A stretch of 64,000 nt of DNA from Trichoplax sp. H2 (taxonomy: Eukaryota > Placozoa > Uniplacotomia > Trichoplacea), in assembly GCA_003344405.1 (NCBI GenBank), contig NOWV01000023.1, positions 682,001 to 746,000 of the forward strand, in the 5' to 3' direction. Positions 25,901 to 39,700 of the stretch are shown here, one piece after another. The notes under the pieces are model-generated. The model searched no databases, was not told the DNA's origin, and was given only the letters and a program-made list of their open reading frames with translations. Positions within the stretch are counted from its first letter, which is position 1. Each line of letters opens with the position of its first letter. The translations under genes were made by a program, and so were the position numbers.

Positions 25901-28900
25901 TAACACGAGTAAGTGAGTATGTACCGGAAGTTATTGAATTTGTACAAGGAATTATCAAAAGAAATTATGGGTGAGTATCATGCGGGTATTTAACATTAGA
26001 CATAGGAAGAGATGTCCATGTGTAAGTAGCTTTAGCGAATATTTTATTTTAATTGTTTGCATAGGTATGTATCGAATGGATCTGTATACTTTGACACCGT
26101 AGCCTTCAATAATAGCCCGGATCATCGTTATGGAAAGTTATTACCTGAGGCTATTGGAGATTTAAATGCTTTAGCTGAAGGAGAAGGTATATTTGCTTTC
26201 ATTAAATTTGTCTTACAGATTAACTAACATTTCTGATTAATGTAGATAATAATAAGTCGAACAAGCTCGATAGTTTGATATGTGGTCTAAGCAATTTATC
26301 AAATTCGGATGCACATTTAATAGGTGAACTAAGCATCGGGGATGATCGGTTACGCGAAAAAAGGAGTCCGAATGATTTTGCTTTGTGGAAATGCTCTAAG
26401 CCCGGTGAACCTTTTTGGGACTCACCTTGGGGAAAGGTAGTCATTTTAGTAAAATAACTTAGAATCTTTCAATTTATGCCTACAAATTATTGAAAAACAT
26501 TACTCAATAAATATTTTAAAGGGGAGACCTGGATGGCACATTGAATGCTCCGTTATGGCAAGCGCAATATTAGGCAAGTCTCTGGATATTCATTCTGGTG
26601 GCGTAGACCTAAAGTTTCCTCATCATGAAAATGAAATAGCTCAAGTCGAGGTAAGGGCGATTTTATGAATTGCTTAGTAAGTTGGATGGCTATTCTTACT
26701 TGTTATGAATCAGATTATTAGCTATAGGGCATTATCACTTATCATGTTACTGAACTACTGCTAGTATAGAGTTTGCACATTACAATACTATAAGTGTAAA
26801 GCGTTCATATACATGATTATTTCGTACATTTACTGTTTATTTGCAAATGTAAATGCCACGGTATTAACAGCGAACGAAGCATCTATTTGCTGACAAAATC
26901 CTTTTAAACGCATATTGTGATGGTCATGAATAGGTTTAATATTTCTCTTTTAAACTATTCACATGCGTAGTTATTGATAAATATATCATTTGCTTGCAAA
27001 TTTAAATGCTACTGTATTACAGCTAATGAGGTATCTATTTGCTGACAACACACTTTTTTAAAGGCTTATTATGATAGCGATGAATGGACCAAATATTTCC
27101 TTCATTCCGGACATCTAAAAATAGAAGGCTGTAAAATGTCAAAATCCTTGAAGAATTTTATTACCATTAAGGCATGAACGTAATCGTGTTGCACTAATAA
27201 TTGTGATTGCTGTATAATTACGATTTATTGTAATTAATGCCGTTATTTTTGTAACTCTTAACTTCTGTGCTTAGGAAGCCCTAAGTAAATACTCAGCTCG
27301 TCAATTGCGATTGGCATTCTTGTCTCATCCTTGGAATACTACCATGGATTACAGTGAAAATATGATGTCTTCTACTATGCAAACAGAAAAACTATTTCTG
27401 GTAAAAATGTTTCTAGTATTGTTTACATCTTATGTAGATTTAAGTCAATATTTCGACTGGTTGGCGGTTACATTTTAGGATTATTTCCTCTAGGAATTCT
27501 TTTTAAATGTTAAAGATATTGACCGCGTTTATTCAGCTCAAACCCTTAAAGAAGAGAAATGGAACTCTGCTGAATTAGAACTTGAAAAAGGGTATACAGT
27601 AGTTGTTACTTCGAGAATGGTGTTTTTAAAGTTTTATTAAACAGCTATTATATTTCGAAACCCAAGTTTTTGATGTCTTAATAAAAGTAATGTTTTCTTT
27701 TGCTGTATAATTGTAATTTAATAGATTGTGCCAAAAACAGAATAACATCCATCGATTTCTGTGTGGTAAGTAAACAATCGTAATAATTTTAAGTTACCAT
27801 AAATTATGTTAAGTACAGTTTAATGGCTTCGGGATTTATCTCTATATTAATGTAGATATCTATGATTAAGATGCTGATAAATTAAAAAGTATTTATAATT
27901 TCTTTTGAGCAGATTCAATTAATACACCCGACGTTATGAAGGAATTGAAGGAGCTGATCAATCAATCTAATAGTTATATTGCCTCAAAACGTTCTCTAAA
28001 ACAATCGCCTAACGCCCGTCTTTTGAAGAAAATTTCAAGATACATCGTAAAAATGTTACGCGTAAGCGGTGTACATATTTTAAAATACTGCAATTACTAT
28101 CTAAATTAGAGTAATCATATGTACTGTATTTGCATTACTTTAAAAGATATTCGGTGTCACGGTGGATGAGATTGAAACGACAATCGGATTTCCTAGTTAT
28201 ACTGATAATAAAGTATGCAATTTATTCTTAGTAATTTACGAATTTATTGGTGTGATGGCCATAGTAAGTGTAATAACCGAGTTCAAATTTTGTTAGAATA
28301 TCAACAAAGAAAATACCATTATGCCATATTTGACTGTATTGGCTGAGTTCAGAGCAAAAGTTCGAGATAGTGCTCGCTTACAGAAAGGTATGTAATACTA
28401 TACAATTCGATGTACATTAAAGACTATTGGTCATGCAAATATCAATTCACCAAACATATTCTCACTTTATTCGTGGATGATATTATCATCTGTTATAGTT
28501 CCGGATCTTCTAAACCTCTGTGATGATATAAGAAATGACATTTTACCGGAATTGGGTGTGCGATTAGAAGATTTAGAAGGTCTCTTTTTTTATTCATTTG
28601 ACACCTGAATTTGCTTTTTAAGTTTATAAGTTATCAAATGGATCTCATTGTATAGATGGTCCCGCAATCAAGTTGGTAGATAGGGCAATTCTTTTAAAAG
28701 AGAAAGAAAATAGATTAATGGTTAATAAACGAACGTGAAATATTTGTGAATTTATCCTTGCAATTTCTCATACGTCTAATACGTATACAAGCAAACTTGT
28801 AATAAAAGAGGAAATCTTTATATAAATAATTTATAAATTAACTTATGTTAGGCAATTGAAGAAAAGAAACGTAAAAAAGAAGAAGCAAAGAGAAAACAAA

Positions 28901-29354
28901 TGGAACTGAAGGTACAGCATCATATCATTTTAATATTCTAATATGCCGTTGTTGAATGCATTATATCTGACAGTATTCAAATTTAAAATTATAGGCACAG
29001 CAAGAATCTAAAATGAAAATTTCGCCTAAAGAAATGTTTTTAAATCAGTCGGATAAATATTCCCAGTTTGACGAAAAGGTATCAAAAATTTTATCTACGA
29101 TCATAGGTGGCTTAATACATTACTGTAGTCGATAGTATCGTTGGGGCACGTTGCCTAAGCAAAGTAGACTAAAAATTTTACGGCGTTAGTTTTCGAGATG
29201 CCTGACGCTTTAGTATTTTTATTAGGGTATTCCAACTCATGATCACGAAGGAACTGAACTTAGTGGTAAACAGAAGAAGAAACTTCTCAAGCAGTATGAA
29301 GCACAAAAGAAATTATTTTTAGAATACCAAACTAAACAAGCTCCTTCAAATTAA
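22930..29354 (+). CDS. CARS1: Cysteinyl-tRNA synthetase, cytosolic type
   Basis: Charges tRNA-Cys with cysteine (class I synthetase). The 26 exons run from 22930-22980 ([17 protein letters not shown]) to 29226-29354 and give 807 aa, with every junction in phase. Visible landmarks: [15 protein letters not shown] with the HIGH-type signature (residue about 42; exon 23546-23634); zinc and substrate residues in [10 protein letters not shown] and FPHHENEIA (exon 26522-26650); KMSKS at about residue 466 (exon 27064-27171). Exons 24781-25579 carry the eukaryote-type lysine-rich insertion, which is long here. The C-terminus has the [14 protein letters not shown] helix and the conserved [13 protein letters not shown] motif (29226). 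The exon at 27171 is followed by GC rather than GT: AAG|GCATGA. Intron 1 holds a tandem repeat and the intron before 27064 a decayed exon copy. Complete and apparently functional. Confidence 0.98.
23095..23480. repeat. Intronic degenerate tandem repeat, period about 90 bp
   Basis: Lies in intron 1 of the cysteinyl-tRNA synthetase gene. The landmark TACTTTACGGTCACTTA recurs at about 23113 (ACTCTACGGCCATTTA), 23205, 23296 (ACTTTACGGTCGCTTA) and, decayed, 23378 (ACTTTACCAAAGC). It is followed by AATTATC, TTTTAATAG-CTATAGTTGAAAT and AGTTCAATATGTTAAA-TT. About four copies; they diverge more to the right. Confidence 0.75.
26865..26965 (+). pseudogene. Decayed duplicate of CARS exon 27064-27171 and its upstream intron
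   Basis: The intron upstream of the KMSKS exon contains a partial second copy, offset about 152 bp, of that exon's start and its preceding intron sequence. Both copies read TTTGCAAAT-TAAATGC-AC-GTATTA-CAG, ATCTATTTGCTGACAA and TTTTAAA, then GCTTATTATGATAGCGATGAATGG in the functional copy against GCATATTGTGATGGTCATGAATAGG here. The duplicate has lost the AG acceptor (AAACGC for AAAGGC), carries an in-frame TAG and stops matching shortly after. It should not be spliced in. Confidence 0.7.
27172..27274 (+). other. GC-AG intron in CARS1
   Basis: The exon encoding [13 protein letters not shown] ends AAG and is followed by GCATGA. The next exon begins after CTTAG with [12 protein letters not shown]. 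No in-frame GT donor is available nearby, and the AAG|GC context is typical of the minor U2 GC-AG class. Confidence 0.85.
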
Positions 29355-30775
29355 AAGCTACTAGTATAGAGCCAAACTTATTCGAAATCCTTGACAACAT
29401 TAAGAGGGATTTGCGCTACAGTTTTAAAATGACCTGTACATCAGTAATTGAGATGAGATATCTGATATTAGGATATGATTTTAATGACTCGTACCGCAAT
29501 AGTTGAATCCGATTTCATATTTTCGTGAAATGACAACATCGTTACTGAATCGTATTATGTTACGTAATAAATTTTTAAGAGAATTACTAATCTACTGGTG
29601 ATTTTATAATTTTTTCCTCATCATTAATTATTACCTATTCCCAATTACAATTTAGACGTTAGCTTTAGCTATCGCGCAGATAACTAGTAAAGCCAATATA
29701 TTAAAATCATGACATATACAAGGCAACTGCAATCGCTTTTACAATAAACGGTAAAAAATGATCGCTAACCTCACTTCATATACCATTAAATTTTCACCTT
29801 AATTGCAGGTGAATGTTTGCTTTGAAATACGATATTTTTACAAGCGGCAGCATAATGAGCTATGTTTCCGTTAATTGCAACGTAAATATACTGTACATTG
29901 TACAGAGTTTACGATTATGTAACAGTATTGAGCGTTGAATTCTGTCGTTAAGCATTAAGCAATGAGAATGTAAGTTAATTTTATCGCCCTTTTTGAAGTA
30001 GTTTTTCAACGAATTTCTAACGTTATTTGAAGTGAGTAGTTTGTAAGCTTGTAACCGAGTCTGCGATTTATAAAGCAATGTATTCGATAAGCGTAACAAA
30101 AACAAGGACACAATTCAAAGAAAGAACCATTTTTAATAAAAATTTCAATCGCACATTAGTAGTAATCTGGTATACAAATAATGTAATTTCTAAGAATCTG
30201 ATGTACTGTTATAAGAGATTAAAGCACAGAGTTTTATAGATAAACTTTATAGATATACGAGTATAATAGCAACATAGTGAATATACATATTATGTGACGA
30301 TTGGATATAAGAACGTTTATGATATCATCATTAGTATTTCGCTATTAGGTATTTAGCCGTGACTACCTTAAAAAAATATTCAGTGTTGACAATTTCAAAC
30401 GCGTATGATACCATACATTACGAGTAATAAAGGAGTTAAAATAAATACTTTTCGATGTAATACGAGTGTTGGTGATAAATGTTCAAGTGAGCAATTTCTG
30501 CACTTGCTGTCAATAGCAATCAACCATAGCCAGTTTTAAATGATAAGAGTATATTATGAGATTAGAATATGGACGTTAAAATATAACCTAATTACGTATG
30601 CTATACCATCATGAATGAGACGTATGAACATCCAACCTTCATTAAAACTCAAAGCCGTATGAATGAAAATATCTCATCTTCATCAGATGCTATAGGTATA
30701 CTTTCATACGTAGTAAATGCATCTGAGATCAATATTAGCAGCTTGACGGATGAGCTATTTGCTTAGTTAAATAAT
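29355..30775. other. Spacer between convergent genes
   Basis: Lies between the stop codons of the cysteinyl-tRNA synthetase gene (+) and the Epac-like gene (-), so it holds both 3' regions. Nothing coding is recognised; the open frame 29860-30111 (-) has no motif or splice support. AATAAA-like hexamers are frequent, as expected at this base composition, and cannot be assigned. Confidence 0.5.
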
Positions 30776-33700
30776 TTAGTGGCGTTCGATTTGATTCGAT
30801 AATTCTTCTAGCATAGTCTCATTGTCAATAACTGTTAAATTTCTGTTAATTATGAGAGAAAAAATGAAATAAATAAAATATCCAGAATACGAATATGCAG
30901 AGTATTATTTGATATAATTGGTTATTAATCTATTCATATACTTGCTCTTAACTTACCTGATATATTTGTATTCTTTGATCGAATTCCTGCTGAGTAGATA
31001 CGGTAATTTTTCGATAGCTACAATTTTCGTAAGAAAATATTATTACGTTTGGAAATCTTGAGTGCCAGGCCATGTTGTTGCAGCATAAATGTATCAGCAT
31101 AAAGAAGTACGGGTTCATTAATTTTACTTACTATATGGATGATCTTGAGCTTTCCTGAATGGTTGCAATCTTGCAGAAATTAGTCTCTGCGAGTTAAATC
31201 GAATGATCTGTTAGCATGAAGTGAAGCTTCACCACCGTCATTATTACACTTAATATGACATCGTTTTAACACCTTTTAAAACTAAAATGCTTTAAAAAAT
31301 TTACTGATATATGATCTGAGTGCAAAATATAAATATTCCAATGTTCAATTTTTATGCATAGCAGCAACTTTTGCATATATTTATTGATTAACGTAATGAC
31401 TGCATTATTTATTATTTCATAGATTAGTTCTGTTCTAATTACAGCCATGAAAATAGACTAAAGATGGTATCTCAACTAGGATCTAAAGGCCATGTCAGCA
31501 CTGTTAATGTGCTTTCGCCGCCAAGAAATATCACAATCATTTATCTCATTAAAGGAAAGAATGCAGTATTTTGGCTATTCCGTTACTCTAATCGTGTCCA
31601 AGACTGACTAGCGTTTATTTCCAGGAAGTATGTGCCAGCACGTACAATAAGTAATTACATATAATCTACAAGAATTTCTTATAACGAGAAAAATTTGTTA
31701 TTGCAACATAAATAGTTACAATAATGAGTTACATTCCGATGGACTCGTTAATCTAGTAGCATTAAGTACGTGGCTAGTTTTTCGATTCGAACTTACCATT
31801 TTTTCAAAGTTAATCAACTTGCTTTCTGCTTTGTAGGTTTCATTATTTGTATCAATAGCCAATAGATCTATTCATAATGGAATAATATAGTTAGATAATA
31901 ATATAACGCTAATGTTTCAATACAATCGAAGGGATACTGCCGTAACTATAAATAGATACTTAAGTCAGTATATACGTGGCGACTTTTCAATTTCGAGCTC
32001 CAGTGGTAGTATGCACATATAATTAATCAGAGTTGCTATGTTACTAAGTATCCATAAGAAAGTGAATATTTTACCTCTAATTAAGAGCGGAGTATAAGGT
32101 ATGAAAGGTGGCTTCATCTCTCCTTGTTTAAAATCAAGACGAAATATAGATTATCATCTAATTTTAAGTATGCCCCTGCTTTCTGATAGAACAGATAAAT
32201 CTAGACAACTATATGGACATAGCAACATAGTCAGTGTCAACAATCCTAGACTGCAGTTGCTACATAATCCTGCTCACAAATCAAGTTGCTGTAATAGTTC
32301 TCGAGTTTATTGACTCGTACGCTCTCCAGCTATATAATCGAATATAATAACTGATTGACATACTTGCCATCGATCGATATGTTCTATAATTTCTTGAGGG
32401 GTCCTTAATATTGTAAAATTTAATACATATTAAAATGTGTAATTAAAAATCGAGATTACATCGAATATACACAAAATCAAATCTCTAAGTTCAAAGAAAG
32501 CTGTCAGATTTACCATAATACTCTGCAATTCCTTCATTTTTTTGTGTATTCTTATCTGAATTTTCTGTTCAAGGCCATTCATTTATAATTTAGGGAGTAG
32601 TACATAAAATAACAATAAGCTCCTATCTATATTAAGAGAGTTCTTAAAAGTCTATACTTCGACTGAGCAATTGGTAGTAGAGCAATCTATTAGAAATTAC
32701 CTCAAATGTTTGCGTTAATCGTGTTATCGGTGTTGTAAGCAAAGCACCGACAATCGCTGTACAAGAATGAAGGTTATTCAACTGCTTACACCTTAGAGAA
32801 TATATTTCGAACAGTTTTAATGTATTAAATAAAAGATATTTATTTTGTAATACTAAATGAGTCTAAAATAGCATATTTTTCATACTGTTCTGCGATCTTT
32901 ATGAATTTCTTAATAACTTGAGCTCTCTTATACAAGTTCTGTGTTAAGCAGATTTCGGTTATTACCCAATATTCGATCTATTTATTTGAATAATGAAGAA
33001 CGTATAGTCTAAAATACAAGACTGATGAAAAAACGAGATCTCCAAATTGCATATATGAACAGTCACGAAACAGTAACACATGCTACGATAAATCCACGTA
33101 AGCTTCTATGAGTCAAAATAATGGAAAATTTTAGCTAAATACGCACTACCTAAACTTACTTCGTTATATCTTCTGAGAAAATAATCCAAGTTGGTCGACA
33201 AGATATCTCTTCGATGATCACCATCGATATAACATAAAAATTCATGCTAATAGCCGGTTTATGTTTTATAACAAAGAGTAAAAACATTTTACAACAGAAT
33301 TTTTAACCTTTACTTTCTAAAATTAAGATATAATCAACCATAATCTAGGTTTTCTAAATTTTTTAATGCACTACGCAATCCAGAATAAAGTTACAGCCTA
33401 CACTAAAATATCTATTCGCTGCAATCATACCATAGTAATTTTGCTTAGTAATTCATAATCGTAGGCAGTCAAATGATGAGCAATAGCCGTAGAGTTTAAA
33501 TTTTCAAAGTAAATTTGTTTATCAGGTGTTGAAATTCCAGTTGGATTTTGCAGTGATAAAGGGGTCTAATGATATCAAATGTTTTAACTGTTAAACATAC
33601 TTTAAAAATTTTAGAATTAGGATTAACAATGCAATCAATAATTAAACTAGGAAATCTTACGCAAGTATCAACATGGCCTTTAACAGCTAAAAATAATTTG

Positions 33701-36700
33701 CTGTTGATTCCAATTTTACTAGCAATGGACTTTTCATCTTGCTCCAAGATTATGATTTCTGTTGAGTAGAATTTCAAAAGCATATGCGAACATTAAGTAA
33801 CGTTATTAGAATTTAAAATTTAGAATTCAATACAATTCCTACACATACTGCAAAATCTGTATTAAATGCTCTTATCTAAGCTTTAAACTACAACCTTAGT
33901 CATCCTGTGCACACTTAAAAGGGACGGTAACAATTCATTGAAATATGATAACGTCTTATGATGAGCTGTAGACTATGCATCTACAGTATTATATTGTTCT
34001 TAAACAAAGCTAACATTGGATTTATGATTAGATGGCACAGCCATTATCTTACCTTTATTAGATTTGACTTCACATAGGTAAACTTCATTTGTTGTCGATG
34101 AATCCTCCTTCATTCTTTTTTTTGCCTCAGCTATTATCTCTCTCACCGAAAACATAAAGGGAATCTGCTCTAAGGGAATTTTAGTATGATCACATTGATA
34201 GACATCTAGATTGACTATAAGTAATGGATAGAGAGAGAAAAGCTTGTTACCACGATACAGGGAAGATCAACACTAATGGTCCTGGTTAGGAGTTAATAAA
34301 TTATCTAACACAATTCAGAAACCACTACAGTACATAACATGAAAATAGTTTCCATTTTCCGTAATTAGTGAATTATTATCGTACTCTTGTCGCGTCCGGT
34401 CAGCGGTAATGGCGGATAAGGTACCTTATTTCGATACAGGCGATTTTCGCTCTCATACTAAAATTACATAAAATTTTCAACAATTACAGTCAAAAATTAC
34501 AAAAAAATGAATTATTATGTCTACTTTCACGTAGGCCAGAATTGAATGGCTTTCCTATAATACCATTCTTTAGCGCATCAATTCAGTAGAATAAACACAT
34601 AATCAAAGCTACATAAAAGTAAGTCTGCTCCAGTAGTTACCATAAATTCTAGCATAACTTCGACAATACGATCCTCACGATATCTATATCGAACATTAAA
34701 TAAATAATTTTAGACAGGTTCAATTAAGTTTTTCAGTAATCTTTAAATCGGCATCAAGTGACATTGAACCAAAATAACAAATTATACTAATTAACTGCTA
34801 TTCTATGATGAATTGTATAAGTCTTACAAAGATTCACGACATTGCGAAGCAAATTGAAGAGAAGTTGCTTCTTCAAAGGCGGCGTTGTCAACTAATTCTT
34901 CTCTTAATTCCTGAAACATAGGAGTAAAAATCTCACCAAATCAGTGCAAATAATTTAGACATTTTAATCCCTATACCAAAACGGAGGTTACATATTCTGA
35001 TTTAATTAAATTAGAAAATTTCAAGGTTGCACTTACATTTATAAATAATACAGTTTCTGGGTCGTCGTTGAAGTAATTAAAATCCAGTAGATAAAATTGG
35101 ATAATAGTATGGATGATCCTATAAGATCGTTTACAAAATATGTTGTAAGTTTATTGTAATTATTTCAGCAAATACAGAATATGGAATAAAAATTAATCGG
35201 GTAATAGTAGTATCAGTCTATCGCTCAAAATATCTTGGGCTATCACTAAAAAACAAAGAGACAAACTTGGCTTTAAATTCAATGCTATTTCCACCAGCCG
35301 TTTCCAAATTGGCTGCTTTCCTACGATAGCTGCCAATTAAATATTGTTAAAGGCCGTAATTAGTATAATAATTTGCTGTCTCTACTGAAATCTATCAACA
35401 ATTTATTCTTAAATATATTGTCATCGTAACATGAGACCAAAACCATTCCATAAAAATGAAGGCGACAAGATAATGGCCTGTATTCAATTTCGGCACTACT
35501 GCGGTATGCAGGTATAAAGTACAACAATACGAGTATTTTGCATTTTAATATTATAGGATACAGGGTCAACAACTTCTTATATAAGTCGGTCTTCGACATG
35601 AACAGCGGATAAGTAAAGTAAAAGTCAGGTATGAATTCACCTACACATAAAAATAATGAAAATTCCAGCAAAAAAGTTCAAATAAGACCCGAAGTAAAAT
35701 GTGAAAAATTTAAAGCTCTCGTGTTAGAATTTAGTCATATCCATTATCTGTTATATATTTCTTACCATCAACTTTTAATCTTGTTGTATCTGTACTTCGA
35801 GTTTCGATTAGGTAATCTAATATTTTGTGGGGAGCGCCTTCAATAACTGATGATCTATAAAAAGCAACTGCATTTATTTCGATATAACTAACAACGCAAA
35901 TATGGCACCTTACGATTTTCTAGTTCGAGATAAAACGCTGGGTACACGTAAAAATCTGAATAGCATTCGTAAAAAATTATTCTTACCCTTCACTTCCATG
36001 TTCGTTACGAGCAGTCCTTTCTAGGACTAAAACCTCTTTATCGTTTTCCTTTAATCGAATAATGTTCTTTTCGCAGTGCTATAAAAACATAAGATAATTT
36101 CATATAACATTTAATTTTTATCAAAAATTTTGTATATAAGCGTTTTAATAAAAAGTCAGGTAGCAAGCTATACTACATATATTACAAAGAATAAAGAAAA
36201 AGCATCTTTGTGGTAAAAAATATTAGCAATACCGTAACAAAGTTCTTCAAATAAGATTCATAAATCTATGAAAGTACTATCACATGAAATGTTTACTCAG
36301 AAAATTTATCATATTATTACTTCAAAGAAGAATCAAGGCACTTCGTAGTTGCTAGTACAGTAAAGTGATGATAACAAGTAATAATATTTTTAGACTGTAT
36401 TTCATTATCAATATTTACCTGCAGAATTAAGTTGAAATCATCCTTATCGACTTTTGCAAAACAACAGTTATCTTGGTTGGTAATAACAGTTGCAGCCCTA
36501 TCGATGACATACCGATATTAGTTTACTTATTGAAAAAGATAAATCCTACTACGTCTAACGTTTACACATATTAATTATATACTATACGAATCGTTTTTCA
36601 GCTGCTTTAATAGTTGCAATATAAAGTAATCCTATAAAATTATTAATCGTAATACTATCTCGCCTTGGTGCTCGATTAACCAGTGCTAATTTGCCAAAAT

Positions 36701-39700
36701 CGTCACCTTCGTTCAACGAGCAAACTACACCCTGAGAATAAGAATGAAACGGTATTAATGAAATTTCTATACGTAATACAGTAAAATAAAGTGAAATTTT
36801 TCCGGCATAAGCTTTAAAACTAAAAAGGACTTTGTAACATTAATTGTTACGATATTTGATCATCAAAAAAGTATGGCTTTATCTTAATTGTTATGGATAC
36901 AGGTCGTTCTCTTATAGCTTATCATTCAGGTTACAGAACAGTTCACGTACTTTACTTTTTATAAGAAGAAAATATAAATGATTCTGCTTACGAAAGAAAC
37001 AGTTGTAGCCTTAGCGTTATAGAATATTTGCGCTATGTAGCTGATACATAATGTTAGGTGTACAAGTAAAACGCTATCTCTTTTGGTGATTTAAGGGTGC
37101 ATGTTTACAATTTTATATATACGTATGTATTTAATAGCGTTATATACTCACTAGTAACTATAATCTTTAATTTAGATAAAGTAAAGTGATATTAGCCTCT
37201 GATGAAGTGGCTGTTGTTTTACGATTTGCACGAGTGATGTCAAGTGAGAACGTGTAAATAACATTAAGATTAAGGCATAAAGTAATAAAGTAAGTACGAA
37301 AATTTATCGTTTACGCATAAGAAACGGTCGATGCTGTGTCTGCAGTATAAGTCGAGTAAAAAGTATACAGTTATCAAGGAGTTTTAATCTCGATAAGCAG
37401 CTCAAGATTAAAATTAAATCAAAATACTGTAGATGCCTACGTGTATTTCGTCACAATGTTAAATATACTTAATGGTGACACACTACTACATATAAAATAT
37501 GAAAGAAATTAGAAAGAGTTGTCGCAATGGAACGTATCACAGCAATTAACAAATATCATACTAATACAGTATTAAAGAGGCACTTTAAATCAATTTCCTA
37601 ATAAGGAAAACGCTCTTAGTTTCTATAGTTTGCTAACGTATTGAAGCTGCAATAATTTTAGGGAAGAATTTAATAAAGTTGATTGTTATGTCGGTCGCAT
37701 GAAAACTTAATGAAATATTGGCTATACTTCATTACAATTCACTATTTAGTTTCGGGTTTACTCCTACGTAAACATCTATGATCTTTACCTTTCCAGTTAT
37801 AAAAACTTCTACGGATCCTTTTAAGATGATATACCAGGAATCTGCCACATCGCCTTGACGTATAACTAGAAATTCATTGTAATTTGAGTAATTTAAGAAT
37901 AACATGTCATGATATTGACACTATGGCAGTACAAAGCTCCTGTCCATGCGCTATACGCAATTTTAAAACGTATCCCTCTCTGTCACATACTCATACAACA
38001 GACAATCAAGTGTATTCAATTTAGCGATACTTTCAATCAAAATCAGATTGCTGCTGTTACTATTATATGGTATTACTGATCGGAAGCAGATATTTATCGA
38101 TTTGAAGCATTAAAGTAAATACACTATAACAACAGTAAAGATTGACAATAATTCTATAATTTCCATTTCATAAAAGAAATGTTGAAAAAGACTTGCTCTG
38201 CATTAACAGTTATATCAAGTTAATTATACAAGCATTCTTAAACTCTATTATATTAAAGCTCACGACGCTATCATATTAACCATACCGGTAGTTCCTGATT
38301 TTTTATAAGTTTCTAGAGTACAGATAGCTGCTAATCGCTTCTTCACCTATAAGAAATGACATTAAATTGCGATCCAGTTTTATGCGTTAATAGTTGTTAG
38401 TTTAAAAAACTTTACAATATCATAAGATATGAACACCTATAGATTGTATTATGATTCTAGTGATAATAAAATTTGAGGCTTTTAGTTATAGTTAACACAA
38501 AATAATATCACGTACACTGCCATAGTAAAGTTAACAGAAATCAGATTATACAAATTTGATACTTAACACTCACCATCGGCGACATTTGGGACACACCATC
38601 GATATTAGAAAGCTCTTTCAGTATAGCTTCTACATCTTGTTCCGTTCTGTCAGATGGTCTTAATTTTTAAGAAAATTAAAAATTAGTTTCATCAGTTTTA
38701 TTCAGTATTTGTGATAACTTAGGATGTAATCCGAAAATAAGATATAGATGCTACGTTAATTTATCAATATAATTTACTTTTTCGATAGTAGAAGCCGTAA
38801 GAAAGCATCTGGTCCAATCTGTGAGAGAACGTTGATTGCAATATTTAATTCTTCATTAGTTATAGATCCATCACTTCGGGCAATCCGAAAACGATAAAAT
38901 AACGCATCGCTGTCCTTAAATTGATGTTTCATACGTACTAGATCACATGAGAAGGGTGAAGATATTGCATTATTAACGATTTAGTTCTACTATATCACTT
39001 ACATCTAATCTTCTATTATTCAATGAATACCAAGCTCACTAGTGGCTAATACTATTGTTATTGTGATACATTATACATCTTAGCATACCATGCAAACACA
39101 AGCAGTACAAAAGATAACATATACAGTATAGTATATACACAAGGAGTATATATTAGAATTGATACAGCCAAAATTGAGTATACCTTCAATAATAAAGTTC
39201 TACTACGGTTAATCTTAAAATAATCCTTCAACTGCAGATTAAACTAGGTTGTAAAGTTGTAACTATGGTTCAATCAACTTTTTCATTGAGATGTCAAATT
39301 GATGATGTTAGATACAGTTAAGTTAAAGTGAATACTGCTATTAATGATGTATTAATGACGTCAACGTACCAACCAAAAGACTAATTGTTACTTCAATTTT
39401 CAACACACATAAACCTCGTCCCAGCATTATTGTTTATAAAATAATGTATTACGTCTATGGATTATATACTAAGTTTATTTTATTATTATGTTAAATGCGG
39501 GTTTAGATCAAGTCTCATAATAATGATACTGGTTAATCAACTGGCTAGTAAGTAAAGATGTAACAAATGTACGGTTATTGAATTATAATTACCAAATAAC
39601 TGACTTACTGTGTGTATTTCCTCACCTAAACGCACACAGAATAATTACTATTTAAGACTACGGAATAAGCAGTTACAGCAAGTCAGAGAACCAATTAAAC

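Noticed and set aside
35360-35671. 103-codon minus-strand frame read as an independent small gene
   Set aside because: It contains two real exons of the Epac-like REM domain (35562-35640 and 35386-35498) joined by read-through of an intron.
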